Source of the DNA: Parablautia muri
GTDB lineage: Bacteria; Bacillota; Clostridia; Lachnospirales; Lachnospiraceae
NCBI RefSeq assembly: GCF_009917485.1
Contig: NZ_QZDT01000004.1
Location: forward strand, 1-64,000
DNA: 64,000 nt
Direction of reading: 5' to 3'
The stretch's first letter is position 1. Each line of letters opens with the position of its first letter. A program made the translations under genes and the position numbers. Under the pieces are notes generated by a model, which searched no databases, was not told where the DNA came from, and worked only from the letters and a program-made list of their open reading frames with translations. This document shows positions 26,861 to 36,284 of this stretch, piece by piece.

Positions 26861-26935
26861 AAACTGACATTCACTTTTTTATTACAATACGCCGGAACGC
26901 AAAGAGAGGCAGCGTTTGCTGGAATGTCAGTTTTT
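26861..26935 (+). terminator. Long-stem terminator after the glycerate kinase
   Basis: AAACTGACATTC (26861-26872) pairs with GAATGTCAGTTT (26922-26933), followed by more T. The loop holds a family-2 repeat copy (26882-26920), so the repeat seems to sit inside an older terminator. Confidence 0.65.
26882..26920. repeat. Intergenic repeat family 2, copy 2
   Basis: TTACAATACGCCGG ... GGCAGCGTTTGCT. Same start and end as the copy at 9341-9380. It is in the loop of the terminator hairpin at 26861-26935. Confidence 0.55.
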
Positions 26936-26948
26936 AAATGGAATCATT

Positions 26949-27046
26949 TTGTAACTATTCAGCCAGGTCTGTGCATTTACTGCACAGATCGTGGGAATAT
27001 GATTAGGGAGTGCAAAATCCCATCGCCAAAGGCGATTTTTCATATA
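26949..27046. repeat. Intergenic repeat family 1, copy 1 (inverted)
   Basis: Starts TTGTAACTATTCAGCC and ends ATCGCCAAAGGCGATTT, the reverse order of the copies at 52571-52679, 57930-58018 and 59582-59655. The centre differs and has its own hairpin TCTGTGCA/TGCACAGA (26968-26988). It covers the end of the esterase gene, whose last residues are coded by the GCCTTTGGCGAT palindrome. Confidence 0.5.
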
Positions 27047-28160
27047 ATACGGTTTTTAAATATTCGGTAAGTATTTTAGCGGACTGTTCATGGGATTTAG
27101 GGCCGGGATGGCATCTAGAACCCACGGTTTCATCGGTAGTATTAGGGAGCTGTAAGAAGGATACATTTTTATCTTTCATCTGCTTTTGATATTCACTGAC
27201 AGCTTCCGCAATGGGAAGTGTTAATTCATAGCCGGCCATTCCATATGCCCATATGATAAAGGCTTTTGGATTGTTTCTACGGATGGTGGAGAGAAAATCA
27301 ATGATAGCCTGCTTTAATCGATTAAGGTCTGACGGATCATAAGAACCATCTGGCAGGAGATGTTGTTGAAAGGATTCACCGGTTACAGGATCCTGCCATG
27401 CCGGCTGATAGAAGGCACTGGCATCATTTGTTCCCAGATTAATAATAACGGCATCGGGCTGCCAGGAGGAAAAAGAATAGGGCTTTAAGGCGCCTAATTT
27501 TTGATTGGTTTCTCCCTTTAAAAGTCCGCAGATTTTTTCATAGCAGGAGGGGAGATTTTCGTAAGGTTTATTATCCCAGCTGCAAAATACGCCCCAACCG
27601 CCTTGGGAAAGCAGGCGATAATCTGCATCTATAGCCTCTGAAACCATTACAGCATAATTTTTACTGGAGCTCATAAACATGGGTATCCAGTCGTCTTCTT
27701 GTTTAGCACCATAGGTTCCTTCGCCTGAGGTAATGCTGTCACCGATAAATTCCAGTTTATAGGTTCTGTCAGGAACAGGGAAAAAGGATCCGTCTGAATA
27801 AAAGCCGTGGATAAGCAAATGATTGGCATTGTCCTCACTCATTGCTTGCAATTCTCGGAAAAACCGAATATTTTTTATGGAATCCGTGCTCATATTACGA
27901 AACAGGCATAGTTTATATCGCCCTGCCATAAGCATTTGCCTGCTGATAAAAGCGCCATTTAAAGAATACCCTGACCAGGGTTCATGGACATCGAAATCTA
28001 CCTCAAGGTCAATCCAAAGTTCCGAACCCGTAACATTTACCTCCACTGCGCTTCCGTTCCAGAACAGAGGGAGAGGGCTTTGGGTTTCATCAGTTCTACC
28101 GTGGATTTTGCATTCTATTTCCTGTAAAGAATAATATTTCAGATTATTATTTTCAGTCAT
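27003..28160 (-). CDS. SGNH/GDSL esterase, carbohydrate esterase family 2-like
   Basis: 385 aa from ATG 28160, with GGAGG five bases upstream; an in-frame ATG at 28172 overlaps that site. The N-terminal part (about 1-125) is a beta-sandwich typical of CE2 acetyl-xylan esterases (FWNGSAVEVNVTGSELWIDL); the C-terminal part is an SGNH hydrolase with block I EFIGDSITSGEGTYG, NLGTNDASAF (block III) and the catalytic His in GSRCHPGPKSHEQS. It has no signal peptide, so it likely removes acetyl groups from imported oligosaccharides. The last ten residues (LAMGFCTP region) come from an intergenic repeat, which suggests that the original stop was replaced. Confidence 0.88.
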   Translation of the reverse strand: MTENNNLKYYSLQEIECKIHGRTDETQSPLPLFWNGSAVEVNVTGSELWIDLEVDFDVHEPWSGYSLNGAFISRQMLMAGRYKLCLFRNMSTDSIKNIRFFRELQAMSEDNANHLLIHGFYSDGSFFPVPDRTYKLEFIGDSITSGEGTYGAKQEDDWIPMFMSSSKNYAVMVSEAIDADYRLLSQGGWGVFCSWDNKPYENLPSCYEKICGLLKGETNQKLGALKPYSFSSWQPDAVIINLGTNDASAFYQPAWQDPVTGESFQQHLLPDGSYDPSDLNRLKQAIIDFLSTIRRNNPKAFIIWAYGMAGYELTLPIAEAVSEYQKQMKDKNVSFLQLPNTTDETVGSRCHPGPKSHEQSAKILTEYLKTVLYEKSPLAMGFCTP

Positions 28161-28242
28161 TTTTTCCTCCATTTTCCCCTTTGCTGAGAACGGGGCCAGT
28201 CAGTTCTCTCATTAATAAAAAGAAATCATAATATGTAAACAC

Positions 28243-29136
28243 TTATTGTACAGGATCAGCCTGTTTTAAAAAGCTTATGGTGAGTACGCCATCTTTGGTA
28301 GTGGCATTTATTCCAATGGAATAATCAAAATTGTTGGTGAAGGTCAAATCCTTATAACCTTCTACGATTGCGGCATCCAATCCAGTGGGTACATAGTCTA
28401 CTGGCAGAGAATGAGCATAGCGCTGTGTAGGCGGAATATATGCAAGTAGCATAGCTACGTAAATTGTAGAGGAAACCTGGCAAATACCACCGCCTACGCT
28501 TGAAACAACTCGTCCACTGGCGAAGGAGGGAGCTACTACATAACCATTGGCAATGGTCCTGGTGCCGATGGAATTGCTGAAGGAGAATTTTTCTCCTGGC
28601 CTAACAACCATACCGTTTATACGGGCAGCAGCTAATTCTACATTAATAGCTCTATCTTCTGTGACATCATACGTGGTGGAATAGGAGGAAAGAACACCTG
28701 CAGGAAATTCTGCTCCTTTTTTAAATGCTGCAATACGATCTTCCTCCTGACCAATAGAAATATAATGAAGATAATATTTGCTTAAATCCTTTACGCCATA
28801 AACGGGAAGAAGGTCAAGGTTATTTTGCATATATGCCTTTACCTGAAAAGAAGAATTTCCGTTTCGGCCTTCCTTCATACCAATTGCTGTGAAATGTTTA
28901 AGCAGCGCATTAGGGTCATTTCCAACGGTTTGTTGCAAATCAGGGTATGTATTATAGTAGTAATTTGCATCAAATACGGGAGAATAGTCTATAGGATTTT
29001 CATTTGCGGCAGTGGACGGAATAAAAAAGGACAGGGTGCAGACAAAGGTAAGAAGCAAAGCAGCCATTTTTTTATGCTTCATTTTTCCAACATTGTTCCA
29101 TGCCAGAATATTTTTTACAGGTTTAAAAGTTTTCAT
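28243..29136 (-). CDS. Secreted VanW-domain protein
   Basis: 297 aa; ATG 29136 follows AAGGAGG at good distance, with an in-frame GTG one codon upstream. A signal peptide is seen after a basic start (KKMAALLLTFVCTLSFFIP then STAANENP). Residues about 40-115 hold two copies of a short repeat, FDANYYYNTYPDLQQTVG...EGRNGNSSF and YMQNNLDLLPVYG...EEDRIAAF, known from surface proteins. The C-terminal part is a VanW domain (PGEKFSFSNSIGTRT, SVGGGICQVSSTIYVAMLLA, NNFDYSIGINATTKDG). VanW proteins sit at the cell wall and their function is unknown. It is not part of a van cluster, so it gives no ground to call resistance. Confidence 0.9.
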   Translation of the reverse strand: MKTFKPVKNILAWNNVGKMKHKKMAALLLTFVCTLSFFIPSTAANENPIDYSPVFDANYYYNTYPDLQQTVGNDPNALLKHFTAIGMKEGRNGNSSFQVKAYMQNNLDLLPVYGVKDLSKYYLHYISIGQEEDRIAAFKKGAEFPAGVLSSYSTTYDVTEDRAINVELAAARINGMVVRPGEKFSFSNSIGTRTIANGYVVAPSFASGRVVSSVGGGICQVSSTIYVAMLLAYIPPTQRYAHSLPVDYVPTGLDAAIVEGYKDLTFTNNFDYSIGINATTKDGVLTISFLKQADPVQ

Positions 29137-29245
29137 CACATTATCCTCCTCCTTAGTGGCTTACAGATTATCATTTTCATTACAGTTAAGGTAAACTGGG
29201 CTGCTATTTTCTTCATAAAATGTTAATAATTACAGGCAGCACAAA

Positions 29246-29316
29246 AGCGGGTGATGGGAATCGAACCCACGTGTCCAGCTTGGAAGGCTGGTGTTCTACC
29301 ATTGAACTACACCCGC
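29246..29316 (-). tRNA. tRNA-Gly (anticodon TCC)
   Basis: On the minus strand it starts GCGGGTGTAGTTCAATGG and ends CACCCGC plus discriminator T; the 7-base acceptor stem pairs fully, the anticodon loop is CTTCCAA and the T-loop is GTTCGATTC. The 3' CCA is not encoded. It is co-transcribed behind tRNA-Phe. Confidence 0.95.
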
Positions 29317-29348
29317 ATGAGAGATATATTATATAATTTATTATTTCG

Positions 29349-29421
<73 letters not shown>

Positions 29422-29463
29422 AACTCCTTTTGTGGATAATTACTAACTACAACACATGAATTA

Positions 29464-29493
29464 TTCTACAATTTAGACATGCAGTTTGTCAAG
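29464..29493 (-). promoter_or_regulatory. Promoter of the tRNA pair
   Basis: Minus strand TTGACA (29493-29488), 18-base spacer, TAGAAT (29469-29464). The -35 box overlaps the last codons of the lipoprotein gene ending at 29489. Confidence 0.7.
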
Positions 29494-30160
29494 AACATTT
29501 TATCTCGTTTTGCTCGGAGTCGTAAGTGAGGGTGAGGGAAACGCCATCTTCTTTGTATGTATTGACGGGCAGCTGAATTTCGTAGCTGGTGCCCTCTGCA
29601 TTTTCCAGCTTTAAAATCCATGGTGTGGCGGAAGCATCCTTGTAAATAATAAGTCCGGCCAGATATTGCCCCGGGGAAAGGCCCGAGGTATCTTCTAAAA
29701 CGTCTGTGTTTTGGGAAACATTATCTTCACTGTAAAGTGCCAGGGCATGGAAAGTCATTTCCGTATTGTTTTGAAGGGTCAGAGGAATTTCCGTGAGTAT
29801 GGCGGCGGTTTCCTGTTCTTGAATTGTGTTTATTTCATTTAGGTATTCCTCATAGGAATCTGTCAGGGAACTCATAGTATCTAACAGAACGTCAATTTCC
29901 TCGTCTTTTAATTCATTTAAATTGTGGGTTTCAATTTCTTTTACCTGCGCAGCTAAAGCAATCAGCGCCTGATCCAAAGAGTTGTCGGAAATGTGATTGT
30001 GTGCTTCTACCACTTCGTTATGCAGCTGGGTAAGGGCTGTGTATGCCTCCTGCGCCTGGGCAATTTTTTCTTCTGAAGGGCCGCAGCCGGTAAGGGTGAT
30101 AGATAAGAAAACAGAAAGTATAAAAAATTTAATGACCCAATTATTTTTATGATGATTCAT
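29489..30160 (-). CDS. Lipoprotein of unknown function, helical
   Basis: 223 aa from ATG 30160, with GGAGG six bases upstream. Lipoprotein signal peptide with lipobox LTGC (ILSVFLSITLTGCGPSEEK). The mature part starts with a long helix, likely coiled coil (KIAQAQEAYTALTQLHNEV, LIALAAQVKEIETH, LLDTMSSLTDSYEEYL), followed by a beta-rich part (TEIPLTLQNNTEMTFHALAL, AGLIIYKDASATPWILKL). No family recognised. It is anchored at the outer face of the membrane. It is transcribed towards the tRNA pair. Confidence 0.85.
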   Translation of the reverse strand: MNHHKNNWVIKFFILSVFLSITLTGCGPSEEKIAQAQEAYTALTQLHNEVVEAHNHISDNSLDQALIALAAQVKEIETHNLNELKDEEIDVLLDTMSSLTDSYEEYLNEINTIQEQETAAILTEIPLTLQNNTEMTFHALALYSEDNVSQNTDVLEDTSGLSPGQYLAGLIIYKDASATPWILKLENAEGTSYEIQLPVNTYKEDGVSLTLTYDSEQNEIKCS

Positions 30161-30302
30161 GAAAGCCTCCATACATATCGTGTAAACAAACAGTCAGATA
30201 CAAAGTAAATACTTAATAACAATAACATATTCAAAATCTGTGTGCAATCGGCATTTCAAGGAAATTTTATAAGGCTTTGCTGCTGCGCATAGATTACAGG
30301 GC

Positions 30303-30331
30303 TTGACCTCTTTTTAGGTAATTGATATGAT
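30303..30331 (+). promoter_or_regulatory. Promoter of the AraC-type regulator gene
   Basis: TTGACC (30303-30308), 17-base spacer, TATGAT (30326-30331), about 38 bases before the start codon. Confidence 0.7.
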
Positions 30332-30369
30332 TCCATTATAGAGATTATGCAGGGGTGTGGGAAGGAAGA

Positions 30370-31263
30370 ATGGAGAAGGCGTACCAACTGGAATTTTCCG
30401 GTAAAAAAACAGGGAGCTTATATTTAAATTGCTGTGGGATGTCCAAGACGGAGCCCTTTCACAGCTTTGGTCCGGCGATTAAGCCGCATTATCTGATTCA
30501 CTTTGTGTTAAGCGGTAAGGGACGGTTTTCTATGGGCGGTAAGGAGTATTTGCTGGAGCGGGGGTGTGGGTTTTTGATACCCCCGGAGGAATTGGCTTTT
30601 TACCAGGCGGATGAAGAAAATCCCTGGACTTATGTGTGGGTAGGATTTTATGGAAGTATGGCGCGGGAACTGATTGGATCTATGGGGCTTTCTGTGGCAA
30701 GCCCGGTTTTTCAGTCTGATAAGGAGGAGGAATTTTATCAGGCTGTTACGGATATGATGGAACACAATACTTTTGGAATTGCCAATGAACTGCGCAGAAA
30801 CGGGCAGCTTCAGCTATTTTTGTCCTTAATTGCGGAAAGTACGCATATTGAAGAAAAGGGAGAAGCAGACAGGGCGGATAATTATGTGCGGCGTGCCACA
30901 GAATTTATTTTGAACAATTACTGCAATCCAATCAAGGTTACAGATGTGGCAGATTATGTGTGTATTAACAGGAGCTATCTGTATACGCTGTTTAAGAATG
31001 CAATGGGTATTTCCCCCCAGCAGTTTTTAACGACCTTCCGCATTACAAAGGCGCAGGAGCTATTAGAGCTTACGGCGCTTCCGGTAGAAAGCATTGCCCT
31101 TTCCTGCGGATATTCAGATCCGCTGGTGTTTGCCAAATCATTTAAGCAGATAAAAAAGATGTCGCCGTCTGCATACAGGAAGGAAATGCAAAAGGGAGAA
31201 ACAAGAAAAAACAAAGAACAGTTAAAACAGATTGAGGATTTTATTAATAAGATAATAAAATAA
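30370..31263 (+). CDS. AraC-family transcription regulator
   Basis: 297 aa from ATG 30370 with GGAAGGA upstream; an in-frame GTG at 30355 is less likely. N-terminal cupin sensor domain (HYLIHFVLSGKGRFSMGG, LERGCGFLIPPEELAFYQ), then two helix-turn-helix motifs: IKVTDVADYVCINRSYLYTLF and LPVESIALSCGYSDPLVFAKSFK, ending MSPSAYRKE. It sits 209 bases upstream of galK on the same strand and so probably activates the galactose genes or responds to a related sugar; that is inference from position. Confidence 0.92.
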   Translation: MEKAYQLEFSGKKTGSLYLNCCGMSKTEPFHSFGPAIKPHYLIHFVLSGKGRFSMGGKEYLLERGCGFLIPPEELAFYQADEENPWTYVWVGFYGSMARELIGSMGLSVASPVFQSDKEEEFYQAVTDMMEHNTFGIANELRRNGQLQLFLSLIAESTHIEEKGEADRADNYVRRATEFILNNYCNPIKVTDVADYVCINRSYLYTLFKNAMGISPQQFLTTFRITKAQELLELTALPVESIALSCGYSDPLVFAKSFKQIKKMSPSAYRKEMQKGETRKNKEQLKQIEDFINKIIK

Positions 31264-31472
31264 ACAACTCATACTCCGTTTTAAGAGTCATAATAACAGA
31301 TAACATTTTGACAGCATTACTTAACATGGCAGTATGGATTTAGAGCGGCAGATTACCCTATAATGTAAAAAACGCGACAGGCCGGAATAAACTGCATATA
31401 AGCGGCCGGACTGCCCGAATGGTTACAAAAAAGTAAAATATACCGTATGGCGGTGGAACGGGAGGTAAGCAA
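31264..31472 (+). promoter_or_regulatory. galK upstream region
   Basis: A 209-base gap. A TTGACA box lies at 31308-31313 with TATGGA 19 bases later, and a perfect TATAAT stands at 31359-31364 without a good -35 box in front. The second pattern is what an activator-dependent promoter, for example one driven by the AraC protein upstream, would look like. I cannot see a clear direct-repeat operator. Confidence 0.4.
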
Positions 31473-32636
31473 ATGAAAGAAACACTTTTAAAAACATTTG
31501 GAGAAGTATACGGAGACACAGAAGGGGTAAAAACATTTTTTGCGCCGGGCCGTGTCAATTTAATTGGGGAGCACACAGATTACAATGGCGGACACGTATT
31601 TCCCTGCGCGCTTACAATTGGAACTTACGGGGCGGCAAGGGTAAGAAAGGACAGAAAGCTTTGTTTCTATTCCATGAATTTTGAACATCTCGGCGTGATT
31701 GAGTCCGGTTTGGAAGACCTTAAGCCCGCAAAGGAGGCGGGGTGGACGAATTACCCGAAGGGCGTTATGTGGGCGTTTGAGGAGAAGGGCTATCAGATAC
31801 CTTTTGGACTGGATATTCTTTTATGCGGAAATATACCGAACGGATCAGGCTTATCCTCCTCTGCTTCCGTGGAAGTGCTGACAGGCTATATTTTAAAAGA
31901 GTTCTTTGGATTTGATGTGAGCAATCAGGATTTGGCGCTTATAGGGCAGTTTTCAGAGAATAATTTTAATGGCGTAAATTGTGGCATTATGGACCAGTTT
32001 GCCATTGCCATGGGAAAAAAGGATCATGCTATTTTCTTAGATACAGCTGACTTATCCTACACCTATGCGCCTGTAAAGCTTGAGGGCATTAAGCTGGTGA
32101 TTGCAAGCAGCAACAAAAAGAGAGGCCTTGGGGATTCTAAGTACAATGAGAGAAGAAGCGAATGCGAGATGGCACTTGCAGAGCTGAAAAAGGTGGTGGA
32201 GATTAACGGTCTTGGGGATCTGACGGAGGAGCAGTTTGAAGCAAACAAGTCAGCGATTAAGGATATTGTAAGGGCAAAGCGTGCAAAACATGCGGTTTAT
32301 GAGAACCAGCGCACCATAAAAGCGGTAAGAGCCCTTGAGGCAAATGATATTGCACAGTTCGGCCAGCTGATGAATGAGTCTCACATATCCTTAAGGGATG
32401 ATTATGAAGTGACAGGTGTGGAACTGGATACGCTGGTGGAAGAAGCCTGGAAAATAGACGGGGTCGTAGGTTCCCGTATGACAGGCGCCGGCTTTGGCGG
32501 ATGCACGGTCAGTTTGGTAAAGGACGAAGCAATCGATACTTTTATCAATAAGGTTGGGGAGGCTTATCGGAGAAAGATTGGCTATAAAGCCGATTTTTAT
32601 GTAGTTGAAGTAGGGGACGGCCCCTGTACTTTATAA
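31473..32636 (+). CDS. galK: Galactokinase
   Basis: 387 aa, ATG after GGGAGGTAAG. The galactokinase signature GRVNLIGEHTDYNGGHVFP is near residue 30, the GHMP ATP-binding motif is PNGSGLSSSASVEVL (about 125-140), and the third GHMP motif is RMTGAGFGGCTVSL near the C-terminus. It phosphorylates galactose to galactose-1-phosphate in the Leloir pathway, feeding GalT, whose gene follows 128 bases later. Full length for the family. Confidence 0.97.
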   Translation: MKETLLKTFGEVYGDTEGVKTFFAPGRVNLIGEHTDYNGGHVFPCALTIGTYGAARVRKDRKLCFYSMNFEHLGVIESGLEDLKPAKEAGWTNYPKGVMWAFEEKGYQIPFGLDILLCGNIPNGSGLSSSASVEVLTGYILKEFFGFDVSNQDLALIGQFSENNFNGVNCGIMDQFAIAMGKKDHAIFLDTADLSYTYAPVKLEGIKLVIASSNKKRGLGDSKYNERRSECEMALAELKKVVEINGLGDLTEEQFEANKSAIKDIVRAKRAKHAVYENQRTIKAVRALEANDIAQFGQLMNESHISLRDDYEVTGVELDTLVEEAWKIDGVVGSRMTGAGFGGCTVSLVKDEAIDTFINKVGEAYRRKIGYKADFYVVEVGDGPCTL

Positions 32637-32670
32637 GCTGGCGGACTCTCTTTTTGAATAAGAATCAGGG

Positions 32671-32725
32671 AATTGCGAAATGGTAAGCTGTGAGAATATT
32701 CTGACAGGTTAGGAGTTTCGCAATT
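32671..32725. other. Hairpin between galK and galT
   Basis: AATTGCGAAA (32671-32680) and TTTCGCAATT (32716-32725) form a perfect 10-base stem with a 35-base loop. No U-run, so it probably shapes mRNA stability or partial readthrough within the gal operon. Confidence 0.45.
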
Positions 32726-32764
32726 ACTTATAAACGATACCAAATAAGAATAGGGGAAAGATGT

Positions 32765-34288
32765 ATGGCAATACAGGAAGATATCAGAAAATTAGTTGTA
32801 TATGGGCAAAAAACAGGACTGGTTCCTGAGGAGGATAAAATTTATGTTACCAACCAGCTTCTTGCACTGTTTCAGTTAGACGAGCCTGAGGAAATAAGTG
32901 AGGATAAAGAGGCTGAAATTGAAAAAACAGATGTGGAGGATCTGGAGGGCATTCTTAAGGGCATGTTGGATTATGCATATGAGAACGGTATTTTGACAGA
33001 AAACGGTGTGGTATACAGGGATTTGCTGGATACCAAAATTATGAACATTTTAATGCCGCGTCCCTCGGAGGTGATCAGGACTTTTCAGGACTATTATAGC
33101 CAGGGCAGCAGGAAGGCTACGGATTATTATTATAAATTTAGTTGTGATTCCGATTATATCAGGCGTTACAGAATTAAGAAGGATGTAAAATGGGTGACCC
33201 AAACGGAGTATGGGGATTTGGATATTACGATTAATCTCTCCAAGCCGGAGAAGGATCCCAAGGCCATTGCGGCAGCCAGATTAGCCAAGCAGTCGGGTTA
33301 TCCGAAGTGTCTGCTTTGTAAGGAAAATGAAGGATATGCCGGCCGGGTAAATCATCCTGCCAGAGATAACCACAGAATTATTCCCATCACCATTCAGGGG
33401 GATAAATGGGGGTTCCAGTATTCTCCTTATGTTTATTACAATGAGCATTGCATTGTTTTTAACGGGCAGCATATCCCTATGAAAATTGACAGGGGAGCCT
33501 TTCGCAAGCTGTTTGACTTCGTAAAATTATTCCCTCATTACTTTGTAGGCTCCAATGCGGATCTGCCTATTGTGGGCGGCTCTATTTTAAGCCACGACCA
33601 TTTCCAGGGCGGCCATTATGAATTTGCCATGGCCAAGGCGCCTGTAGAGAGAAGCTTTACGGTAAAGGGCTTTGAGGATGTCAAGACAGGGGTTGTAAAA
33701 TGGCCTATGTCTGTGATTCGTCTGCAGGCGGAGGATACGGAGCGGATTATCGAGCTGGCAGATAAAATTCTGAAAAAGTGGAGGGGCTACACGGACGAGG
33801 AGGCATTTGTTTTTGCCGAGACGGAAGGAGAGCCTCACAATACGATTACGCCAATTGCCCGCAAGCGGGGAGATGCTTTTGAACTGGATTTGGTGCTGAG
33901 AAATAACATTACCACGAAGGAGCATCCTTTGGGGGTATATCATCCTCATGCAAATTTACATCATATTAAGAAGGAAAACATCGGACTTATAGAGGTAATG
34001 GGCCTTGCAGTGCTTCCCGCCCGTTTAAGGGATGAGATAGATGGACTGAAGGAGGCTATGCTGGCAGGAAAGAATCTCAGGGAGGATGAGGCTTTAGAAA
34101 AGCATGCTGACTGGGTAGATGAATTTCAGAGCAAATATGAGAAGATAGATGCATCGAATATAGATGATATTCTGCGGCATGAAATTGGACTGGTATTTAT
34201 GCAGGTACTGACGGATGCAGGTGTTTATAAACGCACGCCAGAAGGGCAGCAGGCATTTGATCGGTTTATAGCCGGCTTGAATGAGTAG
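32765..34288 (+). CDS. galT: UDP-glucose-hexose-1-phosphate uridylyltransferase, class II
   Basis: 507 aa, the long (Firmicute, class II) form of GalT. CLLCKENEGYAGRVNHPARDNHRIIPI, broken here into CLLCKENEGYAG and HPARDNHRIIPI, and GGSILSHDHFQGGHYEFAM (the catalytic HxHxxxxGH region) are both present, as is the later EPHNTITPIARKRG. It moves UMP between UDP-glucose and galactose-1-phosphate. Runs behind galK. No galE or galM is in the window. Confidence 0.96.
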   Translation: MAIQEDIRKLVVYGQKTGLVPEEDKIYVTNQLLALFQLDEPEEISEDKEAEIEKTDVEDLEGILKGMLDYAYENGILTENGVVYRDLLDTKIMNILMPRPSEVIRTFQDYYSQGSRKATDYYYKFSCDSDYIRRYRIKKDVKWVTQTEYGDLDITINLSKPEKDPKAIAAARLAKQSGYPKCLLCKENEGYAGRVNHPARDNHRIIPITIQGDKWGFQYSPYVYYNEHCIVFNGQHIPMKIDRGAFRKLFDFVKLFPHYFVGSNADLPIVGGSILSHDHFQGGHYEFAMAKAPVERSFTVKGFEDVKTGVVKWPMSVIRLQAEDTERIIELADKILKKWRGYTDEEAFVFAETEGEPHNTITPIARKRGDAFELDLVLRNNITTKEHPLGVYHPHANLHHIKKENIGLIEVMGLAVLPARLRDEIDGLKEAMLAGKNLREDEALEKHADWVDEFQSKYEKIDASNIDDILRHEIGLVFMQVLTDAGVYKRTPEGQQAFDRFIAGLNE

Positions 34289-34310
34289 TTATGAGCAAAG
34301 CTATGCTTTG

Positions 34311-34352
34311 TTAACAATCAGTTGACCCGCTGGAGCGAGGCAGCGTTTGTTG
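34311..34352. repeat. Intergenic repeat family 2, copy 3
   Basis: TTAACAATCAGTTGACCCGC at the start and GGCAGCGTTTGTTG at the end, in the gap after galT. Confidence 0.6.
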
Positions 34353-34433
34353 TGCACACATCATTCATTCTGAGTTGTGTTGTTGTGTTAAGGAAAAGAA
34401 GGAAAGTTAAAAAGAAAGTGGAAGGAAGACGAA

Positions 34434-36212
34434 ATGCAGTTTTTGCTCACGGCTGTAAATGCCAAATATATACACTCTAATCCGGCAATTTACAGTCTGT
34501 GGGCTTATGCGGGAGATGAGCTACAGCCTTTTATCGGGCTGGCCGAGTACACGATTAATCAGCAGGCGGATGAGATTTTGGGGGATTTATACCGAAAGCA
34601 TCCGGATGTGATTGGCTTTTCCTGTTATATCTGGAACTATAGTCTGATATGCGAGTTAATCAGGGAAATCCCTAAAGTGCTGCCTGATACGGATATTTGG
34701 CTGGGAGGGCCGGAGGTTTCTTTTGAGGCGAAAAAAATTCTGTCAGAATTCCCAATGGTGCGGGGAATCATGGCAGGAGAAGGAGAAGAAACCTTTCGGG
34801 ATTTGCTGCTTTATTATGTGGGGAGCAAAAAACCGGGAGAAAAAATTGCAAAGGATTGTAAGTACGCTTGCTTTAGTGAGATTCCGGGGCTGATATTGCC
34901 GGAGGGCGTTGCGCCGGTAAGGGATTTGCCAAAGATAAACGAGCTGCCTTTTCCTTATAAGAAAGTTTTCCAATTTGAAAATTTTGATAACCGGATTATT
35001 TATTATGAAACGAGCAGGGGCTGTCCTTTCAGGTGCAGCTACTGTTTGTCTTCGATTGATAAAAGGGTACGTTTGCGGGATTTGGAGCAGGTAAAGCAGG
35101 AGCTGCAGTTTTTCCTGGACAAAAAGGTTTTGCAGGTGAAGCTGATAGATAGAACTTTTAATTGCAATTCCGCCCATGCTGTCAAGATATGGGAATATAT
35201 ATTAAAAAATGACAATAGCGTCACAAATTTTCATTTTGAAATTGCAGCTGACATTATAAACGAGGAAGAATTGTATCTGCTTGGTCAAATGCGTCCAGGA
35301 CTGATTCAGCTTGAGATAGGGGTGCAGTCAACGAATCAGCTTACACTTAAGGAAATTAACCGTAGTACGGATTTAGCCCGCATTGCAGAGGTGACGGAGT
35401 GTATACGAAATTATCATAATATACATATACATTTAGATTTGATTGCAGGACTTCCTTTTGAGGATTTTGATAGCTTTCGGAAATCCTTTGATGATGTGTA
35501 TGCTATGAAACCGCATCAGCTGCAATTGGGATTTTTAAAGGTATTGAAGGGGACCGGGATTTGTGAGAGGGCGGATGATTACGGCATTGTTTATCAGAGC
35601 AGGCCGCCTTATGAGGTGCTTTCTACCAAATGGATTTCTTATGGGGAAATCCTAAAGCTGAAGCAAATAGAGGAGATGGTTGAGCTTTATTATAATTCCA
35701 ATCAGTTTACACATATCTTGTCTGTTTTGGTCAAAAGCTTTGAAGGAGCTTTTGAGATGTTTTGGCAGTTAGCTTCTTTTTATGAAGAAAAGGGATACTT
35801 TATCCATTCGCCGGCAAGAAGCAGCCGCTATCAAGTGCTTCTTGATTTTGTTCTTTGTAAGGTGCCGGAGAAGGAGGAATTGTTTCGGGAGCTTTTTACT
35901 TTTGATTATTATTTAAGGGAAAATGCAAAGAGCCGTCCTGCTTTTGGGGCAGACTTATCCCCTTATAGAGAATCCATATGGAGTTTTTATCAAAAGGAAG
36001 AAAGTAAACCGGAATTTTTGCAGGAGTATCGTAATTATCATGCCAGACAGACCATGAAAATGACACATATGGATGTATTTTTTTATCCGGTGTGGGAAAG
36101 AAATGTAGAACGGCTGGAAAGGTGGAACGAAGCCCCGGCGTTTGTCCTTTTCGATTATAAAAAAAGGGATGTGCTTACAGGGGAGGCGGCAACGCAGGTT
36201 GTATTTATTTAA
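34434..36212 (+). CDS. B12-binding-type radical SAM protein
   Basis: 592 aa, ATG after GGAAGGAAGA. Residues about 1-140 are a cobalamin-binding-like Rossmann domain (LLTAVNAKYIHSNPAIYSL, DVIGFSCYIWNYSL, WLGGPEVSFEA), residues about 180-420 a radical SAM domain with the cluster motif CPFRCSYC (about 197-204) and DLIAGLPFEDFDSF, and the C-terminus matches the DUF4080 type (ending PAFVLFDYKKRDVLTGEA). Such proteins use a 4Fe-4S cluster and S-adenosylmethionine for radical chemistry, often methyl transfer; the substrate of this group is unknown. It stands alone after galT. Confidence 0.92.
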   Translation: MQFLLTAVNAKYIHSNPAIYSLWAYAGDELQPFIGLAEYTINQQADEILGDLYRKHPDVIGFSCYIWNYSLICELIREIPKVLPDTDIWLGGPEVSFEAKKILSEFPMVRGIMAGEGEETFRDLLLYYVGSKKPGEKIAKDCKYACFSEIPGLILPEGVAPVRDLPKINELPFPYKKVFQFENFDNRIIYYETSRGCPFRCSYCLSSIDKRVRLRDLEQVKQELQFFLDKKVLQVKLIDRTFNCNSAHAVKIWEYILKNDNSVTNFHFEIAADIINEEELYLLGQMRPGLIQLEIGVQSTNQLTLKEINRSTDLARIAEVTECIRNYHNIHIHLDLIAGLPFEDFDSFRKSFDDVYAMKPHQLQLGFLKVLKGTGICERADDYGIVYQSRPPYEVLSTKWISYGEILKLKQIEEMVELYYNSNQFTHILSVLVKSFEGAFEMFWQLASFYEEKGYFIHSPARSSRYQVLLDFVLCKVPEKEELFRELFTFDYYLRENAKSRPAFGADLSPYRESIWSFYQKEESKPEFLQEYRNYHARQTMKMTHMDVFFYPVWERNVERLERWNEAPAFVLFDYKKRDVLTGEAATQVVFI

Positions 36213-36284
36213 TGATCATGTGAACGGGTATGCAATAGTTTGATCGAAGTCTGAACAGTCACAAGCATATATTAAATTTGGGAG

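Noticed and set aside
28243-29136. VanW protein as glycopeptide resistance
   Set aside because: VanW domains are widespread in Clostridia surface proteins; there are no vanHAX or vanRS genes here.
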